64,000 nucleotides of DNA from Betaproteobacteria bacterium (GTDB lineage: Bacteria > Pseudomonadota > Gammaproteobacteria > Burkholderiales > SG8-41): NCBI GenBank assembly GCA_900299145.1, contig OMIN01000104.1:1-64000 (forward strand), in the 5' to 3' direction. Under the pieces are notes generated by a model. The model searched no databases. It was not told the origin of the DNA and saw nothing but the letters and a program-made list of their open reading frames with translations. Positions 24,919 through 33,533 of this stretch are shown here, piece by piece. The translations under genes were made by a program, and so were the position numbers. The stretch's first letter is position 1, and every line of letters begins with the position of its first letter.

Positions 24919-25962
24919 ATGACTTGCCTCACGTCGCGTAACGCCCGGCGAGGCATCGCGAATGGGCTTCGGCGCGACTTTCCGCACGCGGCTTGCTTGC
25001 CGGCAATGTACCTCTGGTGTGTCGCCATGACGGCCCTTGCCGCGGCGCCGGCCAGCGCGCAGGGTTTTCCCTCCCGGCCGTTACGCATAATCGTGCCATA
25101 CGCCAGCGGCACCACCACCGATTTGCTCGCGCGGCTAATTGCACCGCGCATTTCCGCAAGCATAGGCAAACCCATCGTGGTGGAAAACAAAAGCGGTGCC
25201 AGCGGATCGATGGGGGCACAAGCCGCCGCAGCAGCAACGGCCGATGGCTATACCCTACTGCTCGGCACCAGCGGCATCATGGCCGGCAATCCGGCGTTGA
25301 TGCCAACGCTCAACTATGATCCGGCAAAAGACTTCGCCGCCGTCGGCGCCATCGCGCAGAATCCGCAGATTCTCGCCGTGGGCGCGGCCACCGGCGTCAG
25401 AAGCGTACCCGAACTGGTGGAGTTTCTGAAAACAAACCCCGCAAAAGCCAATTACGGCTCGACCGGCATCGGCGGTGCACCCGCGCTGGCCGGCGCCGTG
25501 TTTCTGCATGGATCGGGGCTGAAGGCAAACCATATTCCCTACAACAGCGTTTCACAGGCGATGACTTCGCTCATCGGCGGCGAAGTGACTTTCATGTTTT
25601 ATGGCAGCCTGGCGCTGCTCCCTCTCACCAAAAGTGGGCAGCTGCGCGCGCTGGCCAACGGCGGCACGCGCCGCAGCGGACTGTTCCCTGACTTGAAAAC
25701 CATGGCGGATTTGGGCTACCGGGATTTCGCCGCCGTGTCGTGGTTTGCACTGTACGTGCCAGCGCAAACACCGCGTGATGCTATAAGGGTTATCACGCGT
25801 GCGCTTGACGCCACGCTGAAGGAAGCCGATACCGCCGCGCGACTCGCACAGGGCGGCTTCGACCCATGGCCGCTAGCACCCGACGCCCTGACAGCGTTCG
25901 GCGAAAAAGATCGCTTGCGCTATCGCGAACAGGTGAAGAAATATGGCGGCATCGATCCGTAG
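24919..25962 (+). CDS. Bug/TctC-family periplasmic binding protein 8
   Basis: A 347-residue receptor, the longest here, because the N-region before the signal core is extended (MTCLTSRNARRGIANGLRRD); an internal ATG (MYLWCVAMTALAAAPASAQG) would give a more usual signal peptide. Motifs are VPYASGTTTDLLAR (Ser replaces the first Gly of PGG), VVENKSGASGSMG and TADGYTLLLGTSG, and NHIPYNSVSQAMTSLIGGE. Translationally linked to the TauD-like gene (stop and start separated by one base). Repeat copy 5 follows 23 bases after the stop. Confidence 0.9.
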   Translation: MTCLTSRNARRGIANGLRRDFPHAACLPAMYLWCVAMTALAAAPASAQGFPSRPLRIIVPYASGTTTDLLARLIAPRISASIGKPIVVENKSGASGSMGAQAAAAATADGYTLLLGTSGIMAGNPALMPTLNYDPAKDFAAVGAIAQNPQILAVGAATGVRSVPELVEFLKTNPAKANYGSTGIGGAPALAGAVFLHGSGLKANHIPYNSVSQAMTSLIGGEVTFMFYGSLALLPLTKSGQLRALANGGTRRSGLFPDLKTMADLGYRDFAAVSWFALYVPAQTPRDAIRVITRALDATLKEADTAARLAQGGFDPWPLAPDALTAFGEKDRLRYREQVKKYGGIDP

Positions 25963-25985
25963 CATTCCACAAGACATTTAAAAAC

Positions 25986-26005
25986 ATAATAAAAACAAAT
26001 AGTTA
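25986..26005 (-). repeat. Dispersed AT-rich repeat, copy 5
   Basis: TAACTATTTGTTTTTATTAT on the minus strand, one mismatch (last base). It lies between two plus-strand Bug genes and points against them, which argues against a promoter or leader role fixed to gene direction. Confidence 0.85.
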
Positions 26006-26078
26006 CGATAGCGTTCATGGAATGGGCATTTGCCACTACACTATCGCCTTTTTTCATCCGACCTGCCCCCTGATCGCC

Positions 26079-27056
26079 ATGCAGAAACTCTTCGCCTTTG
26101 TAAGCACCCTGTTCGCCGCATTCATTGCCTGCGGCTTCGTGCAACCCGCCGCGCTCGCACAGCAATATCCCAGCAAGCCTATTCGCTTCGTCATACCCTT
26201 CGGGCCGGGCTCCGCCAGCGATGCGCTTGCACGCATTGCCGGGCAAGAGCTGACCGCAAACACCGGACAGCCCATTATCGTGATGCCCAAGCCCGGCGCG
26301 GACGGCGCGCTGTCGGCGCTGGAAGTCAAGCGCGCGAACGCCGACGGTTATACGTTTCTGTTCGGCACCAACAGTCCGCTCGCGGTGGTACCGAACATTC
26401 GCAAGGAACCACCCTACGACGTGATGAAGGATTTCACGCCGGTGACTTACCTCGGTGACAACACCTTCTTCGTGGTGGTTCATCCGTCGGTGCCCGCAAA
26501 ATCGCTCGCTGAACTCATCGCGCACGCCAAGGCCAATCCCAAGATGCTGAACTACGCGGCCGGCAACACCTTTGCGCTGGTGGGTTCGGCGCTGTTCGCC
26601 ATCAACAACGGCATCACCATGCAGGCGGTCACCTTCAAATCGGAACCGGATGCACTGGTTGACTTGCTTTCGGGCCGCATTCACTTGATGTTCAGCACGT
26701 CCACCATCGCCGGCCCGCAGGTGCGCGAAGGCAAGCTGCGCGTGCTCGCCACCACGCTGCCGGAGCGCAGCCCGCTGATGCCAGACGTGCCGTCGTTCCC
26801 GGAATCCGGCCAGGCGAAGTTTCCGATAGGCCCGTGGTTCGCACTGGTGGGCCCGGCAGGGCTACCGCGCGATGTGGTCACGCGCATGAACAAGGAAATG
26901 GTCGCCACGCTCGCCAAGCCCGCCGTGAAGGAAGCGATGCTACGCCACGGCTTTATGGCGAAATCCTCGACACCCGAAGCGCTGACGGCTTATATGAAGG
27001 ATCAGCTCGCGATCTGGAAAACTGCGCTAAAGTCCGCCGGCGTCGAACCGCAATAG
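26079..27056 (+). CDS. Bug/TctC-family periplasmic binding protein 9
   Basis: A 325-residue receptor. The ATG at 26079 yields MQKLFAFVSTLFAAFIACGF and cleavage after ALAQ; upstream in-frame extension is unlikely to be used. The first loop reads IPFGPGSASDALARIAG (Ser in place of the second Gly), then IVMPKPGADGALSA instead of the usual VENR-G-G-x-G. This places it in a divergent subgroup of the family. NADGYTFLFGTNSPL and the conserved C-terminal helix (QLAIWKTALKSAGVEPQ) are complete. It sits between Bug 8 and the NTF2-like gene. Confidence 0.88.
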   Translation: MQKLFAFVSTLFAAFIACGFVQPAALAQQYPSKPIRFVIPFGPGSASDALARIAGQELTANTGQPIIVMPKPGADGALSALEVKRANADGYTFLFGTNSPLAVVPNIRKEPPYDVMKDFTPVTYLGDNTFFVVVHPSVPAKSLAELIAHAKANPKMLNYAAGNTFALVGSALFAINNGITMQAVTFKSEPDALVDLLSGRIHLMFSTSTIAGPQVREGKLRVLATTLPERSPLMPDVPSFPESGQAKFPIGPWFALVGPAGLPRDVVTRMNKEMVATLAKPAVKEAMLRHGFMAKSSTPEALTAYMKDQLAIWKTALKSAGVEPQ

Positions 27057-27162
27057 CTGCCAGCGTCGTTTGACTTACCCAGGCGTAACGAATAACTTTA
27101 CCGCTGACGGCCCCACGCAACACTCTTTACACTTTATCGCCCTTTTCCCTCAGGAGAATCTC

Positions 27163-27537
27163 ATGGCTGGCAACGCACAAATGATTATCGACCTCGACAA
27201 AAAACGCATGGAAGCGACGGTCAAGAAAGACGTTGCGGCGTTGAACGAATTAATCGCCGATGATCTCGTCTACACGCATTCGTCGGCGCGGCAGGACACC
27301 AAGAAAAGCCTGATTGACGCCATGGTGAGCGGGCAGACGGTTTACACCGGCCTCGTGCCCTCGGAAGTCAAAGCGCAGGACTGCGGCGATGCTGTAGTGC
27401 TCACTGGCATCTGCCGCATCAGTGTCATGTCCGGCGGCAAGCCCAACAACTTCGGCGTGCGCTTCACCGACGTCTACGCCAAGCGCGGCGGTAAGTGGCA
27501 AATGGTGGTTTGGCAGTCGACCAAATTGCCAGAGTAG
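27163..27537 (+). CDS. Nuclear-transport-factor-2-like (SnoaL/DUF4440-type) protein
   Basis: A 124-residue single-domain alpha+beta-barrel protein. The pattern MIIDLDKKRMEATVKKDV, LNELIADDLVYTHSSA, then beta strands ending FTDVYAKRGGKWQMVVWQST is typical of the DUF4440/NTF2-like family, in which a conical pocket binds small molecules or serves as an isomerase/hydratase. CAGGAGAAT lies 4-10 bases before the chosen ATG. Last gene of the TauD-Bug-Bug run on the plus strand. A small hairpin (CCGTAG/CTACGG, 27568-27582) follows and may end transcription. No catalytic residue can be named. Confidence 0.82.
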   Translation: MAGNAQMIIDLDKKRMEATVKKDVAALNELIADDLVYTHSSARQDTKKSLIDAMVSGQTVYTGLVPSEVKAQDCGDAVVLTGICRISVMSGGKPNNFGVRFTDVYAKRGGKWQMVVWQSTKLPE

Positions 27538-27618
27538 TTACCTAGGTGATTACCTGAGTAAGTGTCGCCGTAGTTGCTACGGTTACTGGCGCGGCCGCAC
27601 GCGGGATATTATAAAAAA

Positions 27619-27638
27619 TCAATAAAAACAAATACTTA
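27619..27638 (-). repeat. Dispersed AT-rich repeat, copy 6
   Basis: Exact match on the minus strand (TAAGTATTTGTTTTTATTGA), in the convergent gap between the NTF2-like gene and the acyl-CoA ligase, 10 bases after the ligase stop. Since neither neighbour starts here, this copy cannot be a translation leader. Confidence 0.9.
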
Positions 27639-27648
27639 GATAATAACG

Positions 27649-29289
27649 CTAATCGCTGCCGCGCTTCGTTGACCAGTCCTGATACTGCTCGCGCAGCCGC
27701 GCCTTATTTACTTTTCCGGTAGCGGTATGCGGCAACTCACCGGCAAACACCACCGCGTCGGGCAGCCACCAGCGCGGCACGCGCGCGGCCAGGTGCGCGG
27801 CAAGTTCTTCCTGCGTGAGCGCACAGCCGGGCTTTAACACCAGCACCATCAGGGGACGTTCGCCCCACTTCGCGTCCGCCGCCGCAATCGCCGCGGCCTC
27901 CTGCACGGCGGGATGCAACAGCGCCGCGTTCTCCAGTTCCACCGACGAAATCCACTCGCCGCCGGATTTGATCAAATCCTTCGCACGGTCGGTGATGTGA
28001 ATGAATCCGTTGGCGTCGATGGCGCCGACGTCGCCGGTGTCAAAGTAACCATCAGAGTCAAGTAACCGCTGCTCTTCCCCACCAAAGTACTCGCGCAAAA
28101 TACATGGGCCGCGCACGTGTAAGTGGCCGGTTGCCTGGTCGTCCCACGGCAACGTTTTGCCGGCCTCATCGGCGAGTTTCAGTTCCACCAGAAACGGCAC
28201 GCGGCCCTGCCTTTGCCGCAGTGCCATGCGCTCGGCGCCAGTCAGTTGCGCTGTCTCAGGCGTCATCACGCAAGCCGAGCCCGTCGGCCCCATTTCCGTC
28301 ATGCCCCAGGCGTGCACAACGTCGATGCCGTGATCTTGCTCGAACGCGCGCAACATCACCTCCGGACACGGCGAGCCGCCGATGAACAGACGCCCGAGAC
28401 TGGCCGCGCGCTCACCGGTCTTCGCGCAATGATCGAGATAGCCCTGCCACACCGTCGGCACGCCGCCGCTTAACGTCGCCCTGTGCCGTTGCGCCAGCTC
28501 GCACAGCGATGCGCCGTCGAGCCGCGTGCCGGGCAAGATCAGACTCGCGCCCGCCATCGGCGCTGTGTAAGGCCACGACCAGCCATTGGCGTGATACATC
28601 GGCACCGCCATCAGCACCACGTCGCGTGCGGTAAAACCATACATATCCGGTGCATTCACGGTCAGCGACAGCAGCACAATTGAGCGATGACTGTAGAGCA
28701 CACCCTTGGGCCGCCCGGTGGTGCCAGAGGTATAAAACAAACCAGCGCCGGTATTTTCGTCGAAGCTCGCCCACGAATTTTCGCCGTCGCCGCCACGCAC
28801 CTCAGCGAGCCAGCTTTCGTAATCAATCGCTCCAGGCAAAGTGGTCGCCGGCATGTTTGCCGCGCTGGTCAACACCACAAAGCGGTGCACGCCGGGCAAT
28901 CGGTCCACCAGCGATTCCAGCAGCGGCACGTACGCCGGATCGGCAAAAATCAACCGGTCACTGGCATGCTGAATTATGTAAACAATCTGCTCGGGAAACA
29001 GCCGCGGATTCACCGGGTGATACACCGCGCCCATGCCAGTGGCGCCGTACCAAACCTCCAGATGCCGCGCGGTGTTGGACGCCAGCGTCGCCACACGCTC
29101 GCCCGGTTGAATACCTTCCATCCGCAAGCGTTGCGCGACCCGTAACGCACGCGCGCGAATCTGGGCGTAGGTCGTTTCAAACACGCCATCGGCGGCATAC
29201 GACACCACCGTGCGCCTTGGATGCACACGCGCAGCGTGATCGAGCACCTTGTGGCATAGCAGCGGCCAATTCTGCATCAAGCCCAGCAT
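27649..29289 (-). CDS. AMP-dependent acyl-CoA ligase (medium/long-chain type)
   Basis: A 546-residue ANL-superfamily enzyme that activates a carboxylic acid with ATP and CoA. The ATG at 29289 gives MLGLMQNWPLLCHKVLDHAA, the standard N-terminus of alkK/medium-chain ligases. Core motifs are LFYTSGTTGRPKGVLYSH (P-loop), VHAWGMTEMGPTG (about 325), and DGYFDTGDVGAIDANGFIHITDRAKDLIKSGGEWIS with the hinge Asp/Arg. The catalytic Lys is in TATGKVNKARLREQY near the C-terminus. Divergent from the AtuA pair (144-base gap), suggesting a common pathway for a branched or terpenoid acid. Confidence 0.92.
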   Translation of the reverse strand: MLGLMQNWPLLCHKVLDHAARVHPRRTVVSYAADGVFETTYAQIRARALRVAQRLRMEGIQPGERVATLASNTARHLEVWYGATGMGAVYHPVNPRLFPEQIVYIIQHASDRLIFADPAYVPLLESLVDRLPGVHRFVVLTSAANMPATTLPGAIDYESWLAEVRGGDGENSWASFDENTGAGLFYTSGTTGRPKGVLYSHRSIVLLSLTVNAPDMYGFTARDVVLMAVPMYHANGWSWPYTAPMAGASLILPGTRLDGASLCELAQRHRATLSGGVPTVWQGYLDHCAKTGERAASLGRLFIGGSPCPEVMLRAFEQDHGIDVVHAWGMTEMGPTGSACVMTPETAQLTGAERMALRQRQGRVPFLVELKLADEAGKTLPWDDQATGHLHVRGPCILREYFGGEEQRLLDSDGYFDTGDVGAIDANGFIHITDRAKDLIKSGGEWISSVELENAALLHPAVQEAAAIAAADAKWGERPLMVLVLKPGCALTQEELAAHLAARVPRWWLPDAVVFAGELPHTATGKVNKARLREQYQDWSTKRGSD

Positions 29290-29433
29290 GAAAGTTCCCA
29301 GTAGTCGCGCATAGCCCGCCTGAATATTGCCGTTCATGCTAGGCAACCACTGTCACAGTGTCAACGCACGCCGAAGCTGCTAGACTTTTGAGTTGAAACA
29401 ACGACTCCCTTCCAGAATCATTCTCGAACATTC

Positions 29434-30795
29434 ATGTCCACACCCAAAAGCACCATCCGCGTCGGCACCGGCGCGGGCTTTTCCGATGACCGCATTGACC
29501 CGGCGGTTGATCTTGCCGAGCGTGGCAACGTCGATTACCTCGTGTTCGAGTGCCTCGCCGAACGTACTATCGCGCGCGAAAATCTTACACGCCTGAAAGA
29601 CCCGGAGAAGGGCTATACGCCCTATCTGGCCGAGCGTTTTCAGGCAGTGCTGCCCGCGTGCGTCAGGAACAACATCCGCATTGTCACCAACATGGGTGCT
29701 GCCAACCCGGCAGGCGCCGCGCGCGCCGTCAGACGCGAGGCCAAGGCACTGGGCATAGCCGATCTGCCCGTCGCCTACGTGACGGGGGACGATGTCGCCG
29801 AGATCGTTCGCAATAACCCGCAACTGCCGCTGATGGAAGACGGCTCACCCGTCGAAGCGCTGATTCCGCGCATGGCCTCGGCCAATGTCTATCTAGGCGC
29901 AAATGTGATCCACGCCGGGCTTGCCACCGGCGCGCCCGTGGTGATGACCGGGCGCGTGGCCGATCCGTCGCTGTTTGTCGGTTGCATGATGCACGGCTTG
30001 GGCTGGCGCTACGATGATTACCCGAAACTCGCCGTAGGCACGCTCGCCGGGCATATGATGGAGTGTGCGGCGCAACTCACCGGCGGCTGCTTTGTTGACC
30101 CCGGCAAGAAAGATTGCGATGACCCGATCACGCCTGGCTTTCCTTTTGCTGATATCACTGCCGATGGCGCGTTGACCCTGGGCAAACTCGACGATTCCGG
30201 CGGCCGGCTCGATGTGCAAACCTGCACCGAGCAGGTGCTCTACGAAATGCACAACCCCACCAGCTATATCACGCCGGATTGCGTGCTCGACATCACGGAT
30301 GTGGAGTTCAAGCAGACCGCAAAGTGCCGCGTGCAGGTGACTGGTGCCAAGGCACGGCCGCGCACCCCGACGTATAAAGTGGTGGTCGGCTATCACGACG
30401 GTTATATCGGCGAGGGCGAAGTCGGTTACGCCGGTCCCAATGCGCTGGCACGCGCGAAACTCGCTGAAAAAATCGTGCGAGAACGTTTGAAAAAGCGGGG
30501 CTTCACCTACCCTGAAATCCGTGTCGACTATATCGGCATGTCCGCTTTGCACGGCATGAACGCGCACGGCAGCGGACGTCCAGAACCCTACGAAGTACGT
30601 TTGCGTATCGCCGCGCGCACCCCCGACCGCAAGGCGGCACTCGCCGTCGGCTTTGAAGTGCGTACGCTACACGTCAATGGACCGTCGGGCGGTGGCGGCG
30701 GCTCTAACGGCATCCGTGAACTGCTGGCGGTGAAATCGATCCTGATTCCACGCGAGATGGTGAAAACGCAAATCGCTGTCGAAGGCAAAATATGA
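29434..30795 (+). CDS. AtuA family protein (acyclic terpene utilisation, DUF1446), large subunit
   Basis: A 453-residue member of the DUF1446/AtuA family, known from the citronellol/geraniol pathway of Pseudomonas but of unproven chemistry. Typical segments are IRVGTGAGFSDDRIDPAVDL, NMGAANPAGAARAVRREA (about 88-105), GLATGAPVVMTGRVADPSL and LAGHMMECAAQLTGG near 210. The frame ends in the Gly-rich PSGGGGGSNGIRELLAVKS. In many homologues a C-terminal ferredoxin-like domain is fused; here it is a separate gene overlapping by four bases (ATGA). Divergent from the acyl-CoA ligase. Confidence 0.88.
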   Translation: MSTPKSTIRVGTGAGFSDDRIDPAVDLAERGNVDYLVFECLAERTIARENLTRLKDPEKGYTPYLAERFQAVLPACVRNNIRIVTNMGAANPAGAARAVRREAKALGIADLPVAYVTGDDVAEIVRNNPQLPLMEDGSPVEALIPRMASANVYLGANVIHAGLATGAPVVMTGRVADPSLFVGCMMHGLGWRYDDYPKLAVGTLAGHMMECAAQLTGGCFVDPGKKDCDDPITPGFPFADITADGALTLGKLDDSGGRLDVQTCTEQVLYEMHNPTSYITPDCVLDITDVEFKQTAKCRVQVTGAKARPRTPTYKVVVGYHDGYIGEGEVGYAGPNALARAKLAEKIVRERLKKRGFTYPEIRVDYIGMSALHGMNAHGSGRPEPYEVRLRIAARTPDRKAALAVGFEVRTLHVNGPSGGGGGSNGIRELLAVKSILIPREMVKTQIAVEGKI

Positions 30796-31118
30796 GCGCA
30801 ACAACCGTGAAAACCAAAGTCTACGCACTCGGCCACGCGCGCGCGGGCGACAAGGGCAACACCTCGAATATTTCCGTCACCGCTTACGACGAACGCGCGT
30901 GGAACATTCTGCGGGATCAACTCACGCCTGAACGCGTGTTGCATGCGTTTACCGGCATCGCCAAGGGACCGGTGACGCGCTATGAACTGCCGAAACTGCG
31001 CGCGCTCAATTTCGTGATTGAAAACGCACTCGGCGGCGGCGTTACCGTGTCGCTGGCGCAGGACATGCACGGCAAGAGTTTGTCGTTCTTGATGCTGGAT
31101 ATTGAACTGAATATGTAG
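30792..31118 (+). CDS. AtuA-like C-terminal ferredoxin-fold subunit
   Basis: A 108-residue protein matching the domain fused to the end of longer AtuA proteins: KVYALGHARAGDKGNTSNIS, YELPKLRALNFVIENALGGG and a short final SLSFLMLDIELNM. The start codon overlaps the stop of the large subunit (ATGA), so the two are almost certainly translated together and form one complex. No ribosome-binding site independent of the upstream gene is evident. Its function follows that of the large subunit. Confidence 0.85.
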   Translation: MSATTVKTKVYALGHARAGDKGNTSNISVTAYDERAWNILRDQLTPERVLHAFTGIAKGPVTRYELPKLRALNFVIENALGGGVTVSLAQDMHGKSLSFLMLDIELNM

Positions 31119-31163
31119 GACGGATACTGATAAGGGGTACACACTGCGCGCGCCATTTCATAC

Positions 31164-32099
31164 TTATGGTGCTGCGGCGACCACCCACGCACTGCTTACG
31201 GCATTAACTTCCGGTGGCTTGCGCTGAAATCTTTCAGCCAGCGGGAAACCTTTTTGCAGTGCCTCTAATGCGCGCTGATCAACGCTGGTCTCCAGCAAAT
31301 CGATACTTAGCCCGGACTCGGCAAGCAACTCCGTAAATTCATCTACACGCATTCGATTGTGATACATGTAGCGATTGCCAGCACAGCGCGCCCATTGTTT
31401 TTCGCTGAAACGCAGAAAATTCACGGCCGTAATAGAATCATCCGAGTGCGAAAAGTGATCCGAAAAATCGACGAGATGAATGAATCGGCCACCCGACCGC
31501 AGGAGACGCCGACCTTCCTTCAAAATGCCACACAAGGTACTCGGGGGAATATGTTCAAGAACGGCAAATGAGACATGATAATCAACACTCTTATCCTGCA
31601 ATGCCAGTCCAGTAGCGTCCACGGGCGCCAAATATTCGATATTGAGTGCCGTAAGCAATGTCCGTATGTCGCTCGTTTCGTTGGAGAGTAGCAATTCCAG
31701 CCGCCCCGCGAACCATGGCTGACCTGCGTAATCGCCAAACGTGGCCTCAACCAAGGCACGATTGTTTCTCACAAACGTCAGTGACTGGCGAATCAAGTCC
31801 GGGGCCAAGTACGGATTAAGATCGACTGTTATCACGCGCCCGGCGCCGCACAGCCAAAGTGCAATAGGCAAATCCACGCATCGTCCTGTCCCAACTTCCA
31901 GAAAAGCCTTATCTTTGGTCTGCAATTGTTGCCGCCGCAATCGCTCCATTACCGCAATTCCAGCCTGAAATCGGCTGATTGGGTTCACGGTTCTCAGCCC
32001 GCCAAAATGGCGTTGCAAGAAAAAGTACAGCTCGTAACTAAAATCGGATGGGAACGCTGCGATAAGGTTTTGCAGTTGGGCTTTCAACCGCCAGTTCAT
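31164..32099 (-). CDS. Class I SAM-dependent methyltransferase in an AT-richer islet
   Basis: A 311-residue protein. The SAM-binding motif I is FLEVGTGRCVDLPIALWLCG (about 66-85), followed by VITVDLNPYLA, and post-motif VDYHVSFAVLEHIPP, the classic pattern of Rossmann methyltransferases. The helical N-terminus (YELYFFLQRHFGG) resembles enzymes from polysaccharide or glycolipid clusters, but no such genes adjoin it. Base and codon use is visibly less GC-biased than in its neighbours, and the gap behind it is AT-rich, hinting at lateral acquisition. Substrate unknown. Confidence 0.83.
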   Translation of the reverse strand: MNWRLKAQLQNLIAAFPSDFSYELYFFLQRHFGGLRTVNPISRFQAGIAVMERLRRQQLQTKDKAFLEVGTGRCVDLPIALWLCGAGRVITVDLNPYLAPDLIRQSLTFVRNNRALVEATFGDYAGQPWFAGRLELLLSNETSDIRTLLTALNIEYLAPVDATGLALQDKSVDYHVSFAVLEHIPPSTLCGILKEGRRLLRSGGRFIHLVDFSDHFSHSDDSITAVNFLRFSEKQWARCAGNRYMYHNRMRVDEFTELLAESGLSIDLLETSVDQRALEALQKGFPLAERFQRKPPEVNAVSSAWVVAAAP

Positions 32100-32484
32100 T
32101 TTTCACCTTCTCCAGTGTGTCTACTGATTGCGGACAGGTATCTCATACACTTTTTTTGCATCGCGAAACTCTACTTCTCAACACCAAATGAATCAAACAG
32201 CGTGCGTAAAGCGCTCTGCCTTTTGGGGTGCCAAAATTCGCTTCAGAAAGTCAGATTCGAAATCTACGCCGGTGGAGCAAACTGCGAAAGGTCATGGTTT
32301 AAACCCTGACCAACACTTAGCTAAAGTAGCAACAAAATCAGTTAGATAGTTTTCCAATCACAATAGGCGCTAAGAATGCCTATTGGCAATACAGTCTCGA
32401 CCATGAAAAAAGATCAGGCGATTTCATTGGTGAGTATATCTGTACATTCCCGTCCTCCTACCACTACCATTTTCCTTACGCCGA
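32100..32484. other. AT-rich gap with a small hairpin
   Basis: Gap between the methyltransferase start and the Bug 10 stop. It is noticeably AT-richer than average. It holds a perfect inverted repeat, CAATAGGC (32361-32368) and GCCTATTG (32378-32385), with a 9-base loop. Small open frames here have no ribosome-binding site or recognisable product. The methyltransferase promoter should be at the left end. No member of the dispersed repeat is seen. Confidence 0.5.
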
Positions 32485-33453
32485 TTACCCTGCCACCGGA
32501 ATTTTCGCTTCCCGCACCACGCGTTTCCACTTCTCGGTGTCTGACTTGATGCGGTTGTAGAACTGCTCCGGCAGGCCGCCCGCGGGCTCCATGCCTTCAT
32601 TGGCAAACCACTTTTGCATGGCGTCGGTTTTTAGGATGCGCGCAACTTCCCGGTTCCAGCGCGTCACTATAGGTTGCGGCAGCGCCTTCGGTCCCCAAAT
32701 GCCATACCAGTGAACGACATCAAAGCCGGGAATGGTTTCGCTGATCGACGGCACATCGGGCAAGGTACGCGAGCGGCGCGGCGGCGTAATGCCGATGGCG
32801 CGCAGGCGGCCGGATTTGATGTGTGGAATCGCCGGCACCATGCTGCTGAAACTGGTGTGCACTTCCGCCGCCAGCAGCGCGCCCATCACGGGGCCGGTGC
32901 CTTTGTACGGCACATGCGTGAGATTGACTTTCGCTTCGAGCTTGAAGAGTTCCCCCGCAAGATGCCCCAACCCACCGGTGCCCGCCGAACCAAAATTGTA
33001 TTTGCCGGAGGCTATGCGCGCCGCATCAACAAACTCCCTGATGCTCCTGATCGGTGACGTGGGATGCATGGTCACGATCAACCCGGTTTCACCGATCAGG
33101 ATAATGGGCTGAATGCCGGTCACCGTGTCGTACGGCAACTGGTGCAGCGCGGCGTTCGCGCCGTAACTGCGGTTGACGAGGATCAGCGTGTAGCCGTCCG
33201 GCGGCGCATTGACGACAATGCCCGCGCCGATGGTGCCGCCGCCCCCGCCGCGATTGTCGACAATCACCGGCTGCCCCCACGCTTCATGTATCTGCGGGCC
33301 GATCAGCCGCGCCACCGTATCGGCGCCGCCGCCGGGCGCGAAGGGCGCAACCAAGCGGATGGGTTTGCCGGGGTACTTTTCCTGCGCTTGCGCGGTGGCC
33401 GCCCCCGTGAACAACGCGCAAACAACCATGGCCCAACTAACGCGATTGAACAT
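32485..33453 (-). CDS. Bug/TctC-family periplasmic binding protein 10, probable receptor of the TctAB permease
   Basis: A 322-residue receptor: signal peptide MFNRVSWAMVVCALFTGA ending TAQAQE, then KYPGKPIRLVAPFAPGGGADTVAR, VIVDNRGGGGGTIG and APPDGYTLILVN. The canonical GGGAD loop and HVPYKGTGPVMGALLAAE are intact. It is 81 bases after the isocitrate-dehydrogenase-like gene and on the same strand as tctB-tctA, so among the Bug genes here it is the best candidate for the dedicated TctC partner of that permease. This assignment rests on position only. Confidence 0.88.
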   Translation of the reverse strand: MFNRVSWAMVVCALFTGAATAQAQEKYPGKPIRLVAPFAPGGGADTVARLIGPQIHEAWGQPVIVDNRGGGGGTIGAGIVVNAPPDGYTLILVNRSYGANAALHQLPYDTVTGIQPIILIGETGLIVTMHPTSPIRSIREFVDAARIASGKYNFGSAGTGGLGHLAGELFKLEAKVNLTHVPYKGTGPVMGALLAAEVHTSFSSMVPAIPHIKSGRLRAIGITPPRRSRTLPDVPSISETIPGFDVVHWYGIWGPKALPQPIVTRWNREVARILKTDAMQKWFANEGMEPAGGLPEQFYNRIKSDTEKWKRVVREAKIPVAG

Positions 33454-33533
33454 GCGGCCCCCATCTTGTGAGTTAGAGCGCCCGTTTGATCTGCGCGCTA
33501 TCTGCGAACAGCAAGCGCTCCTGCGTCGCGCGC

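Noticed and set aside
25793-25987. Minus-strand frame starting at the edge of repeat copy 5
   Set aside because: It runs antisense to the Bug 8 C-terminus and reflects its codon bias; no independent support.
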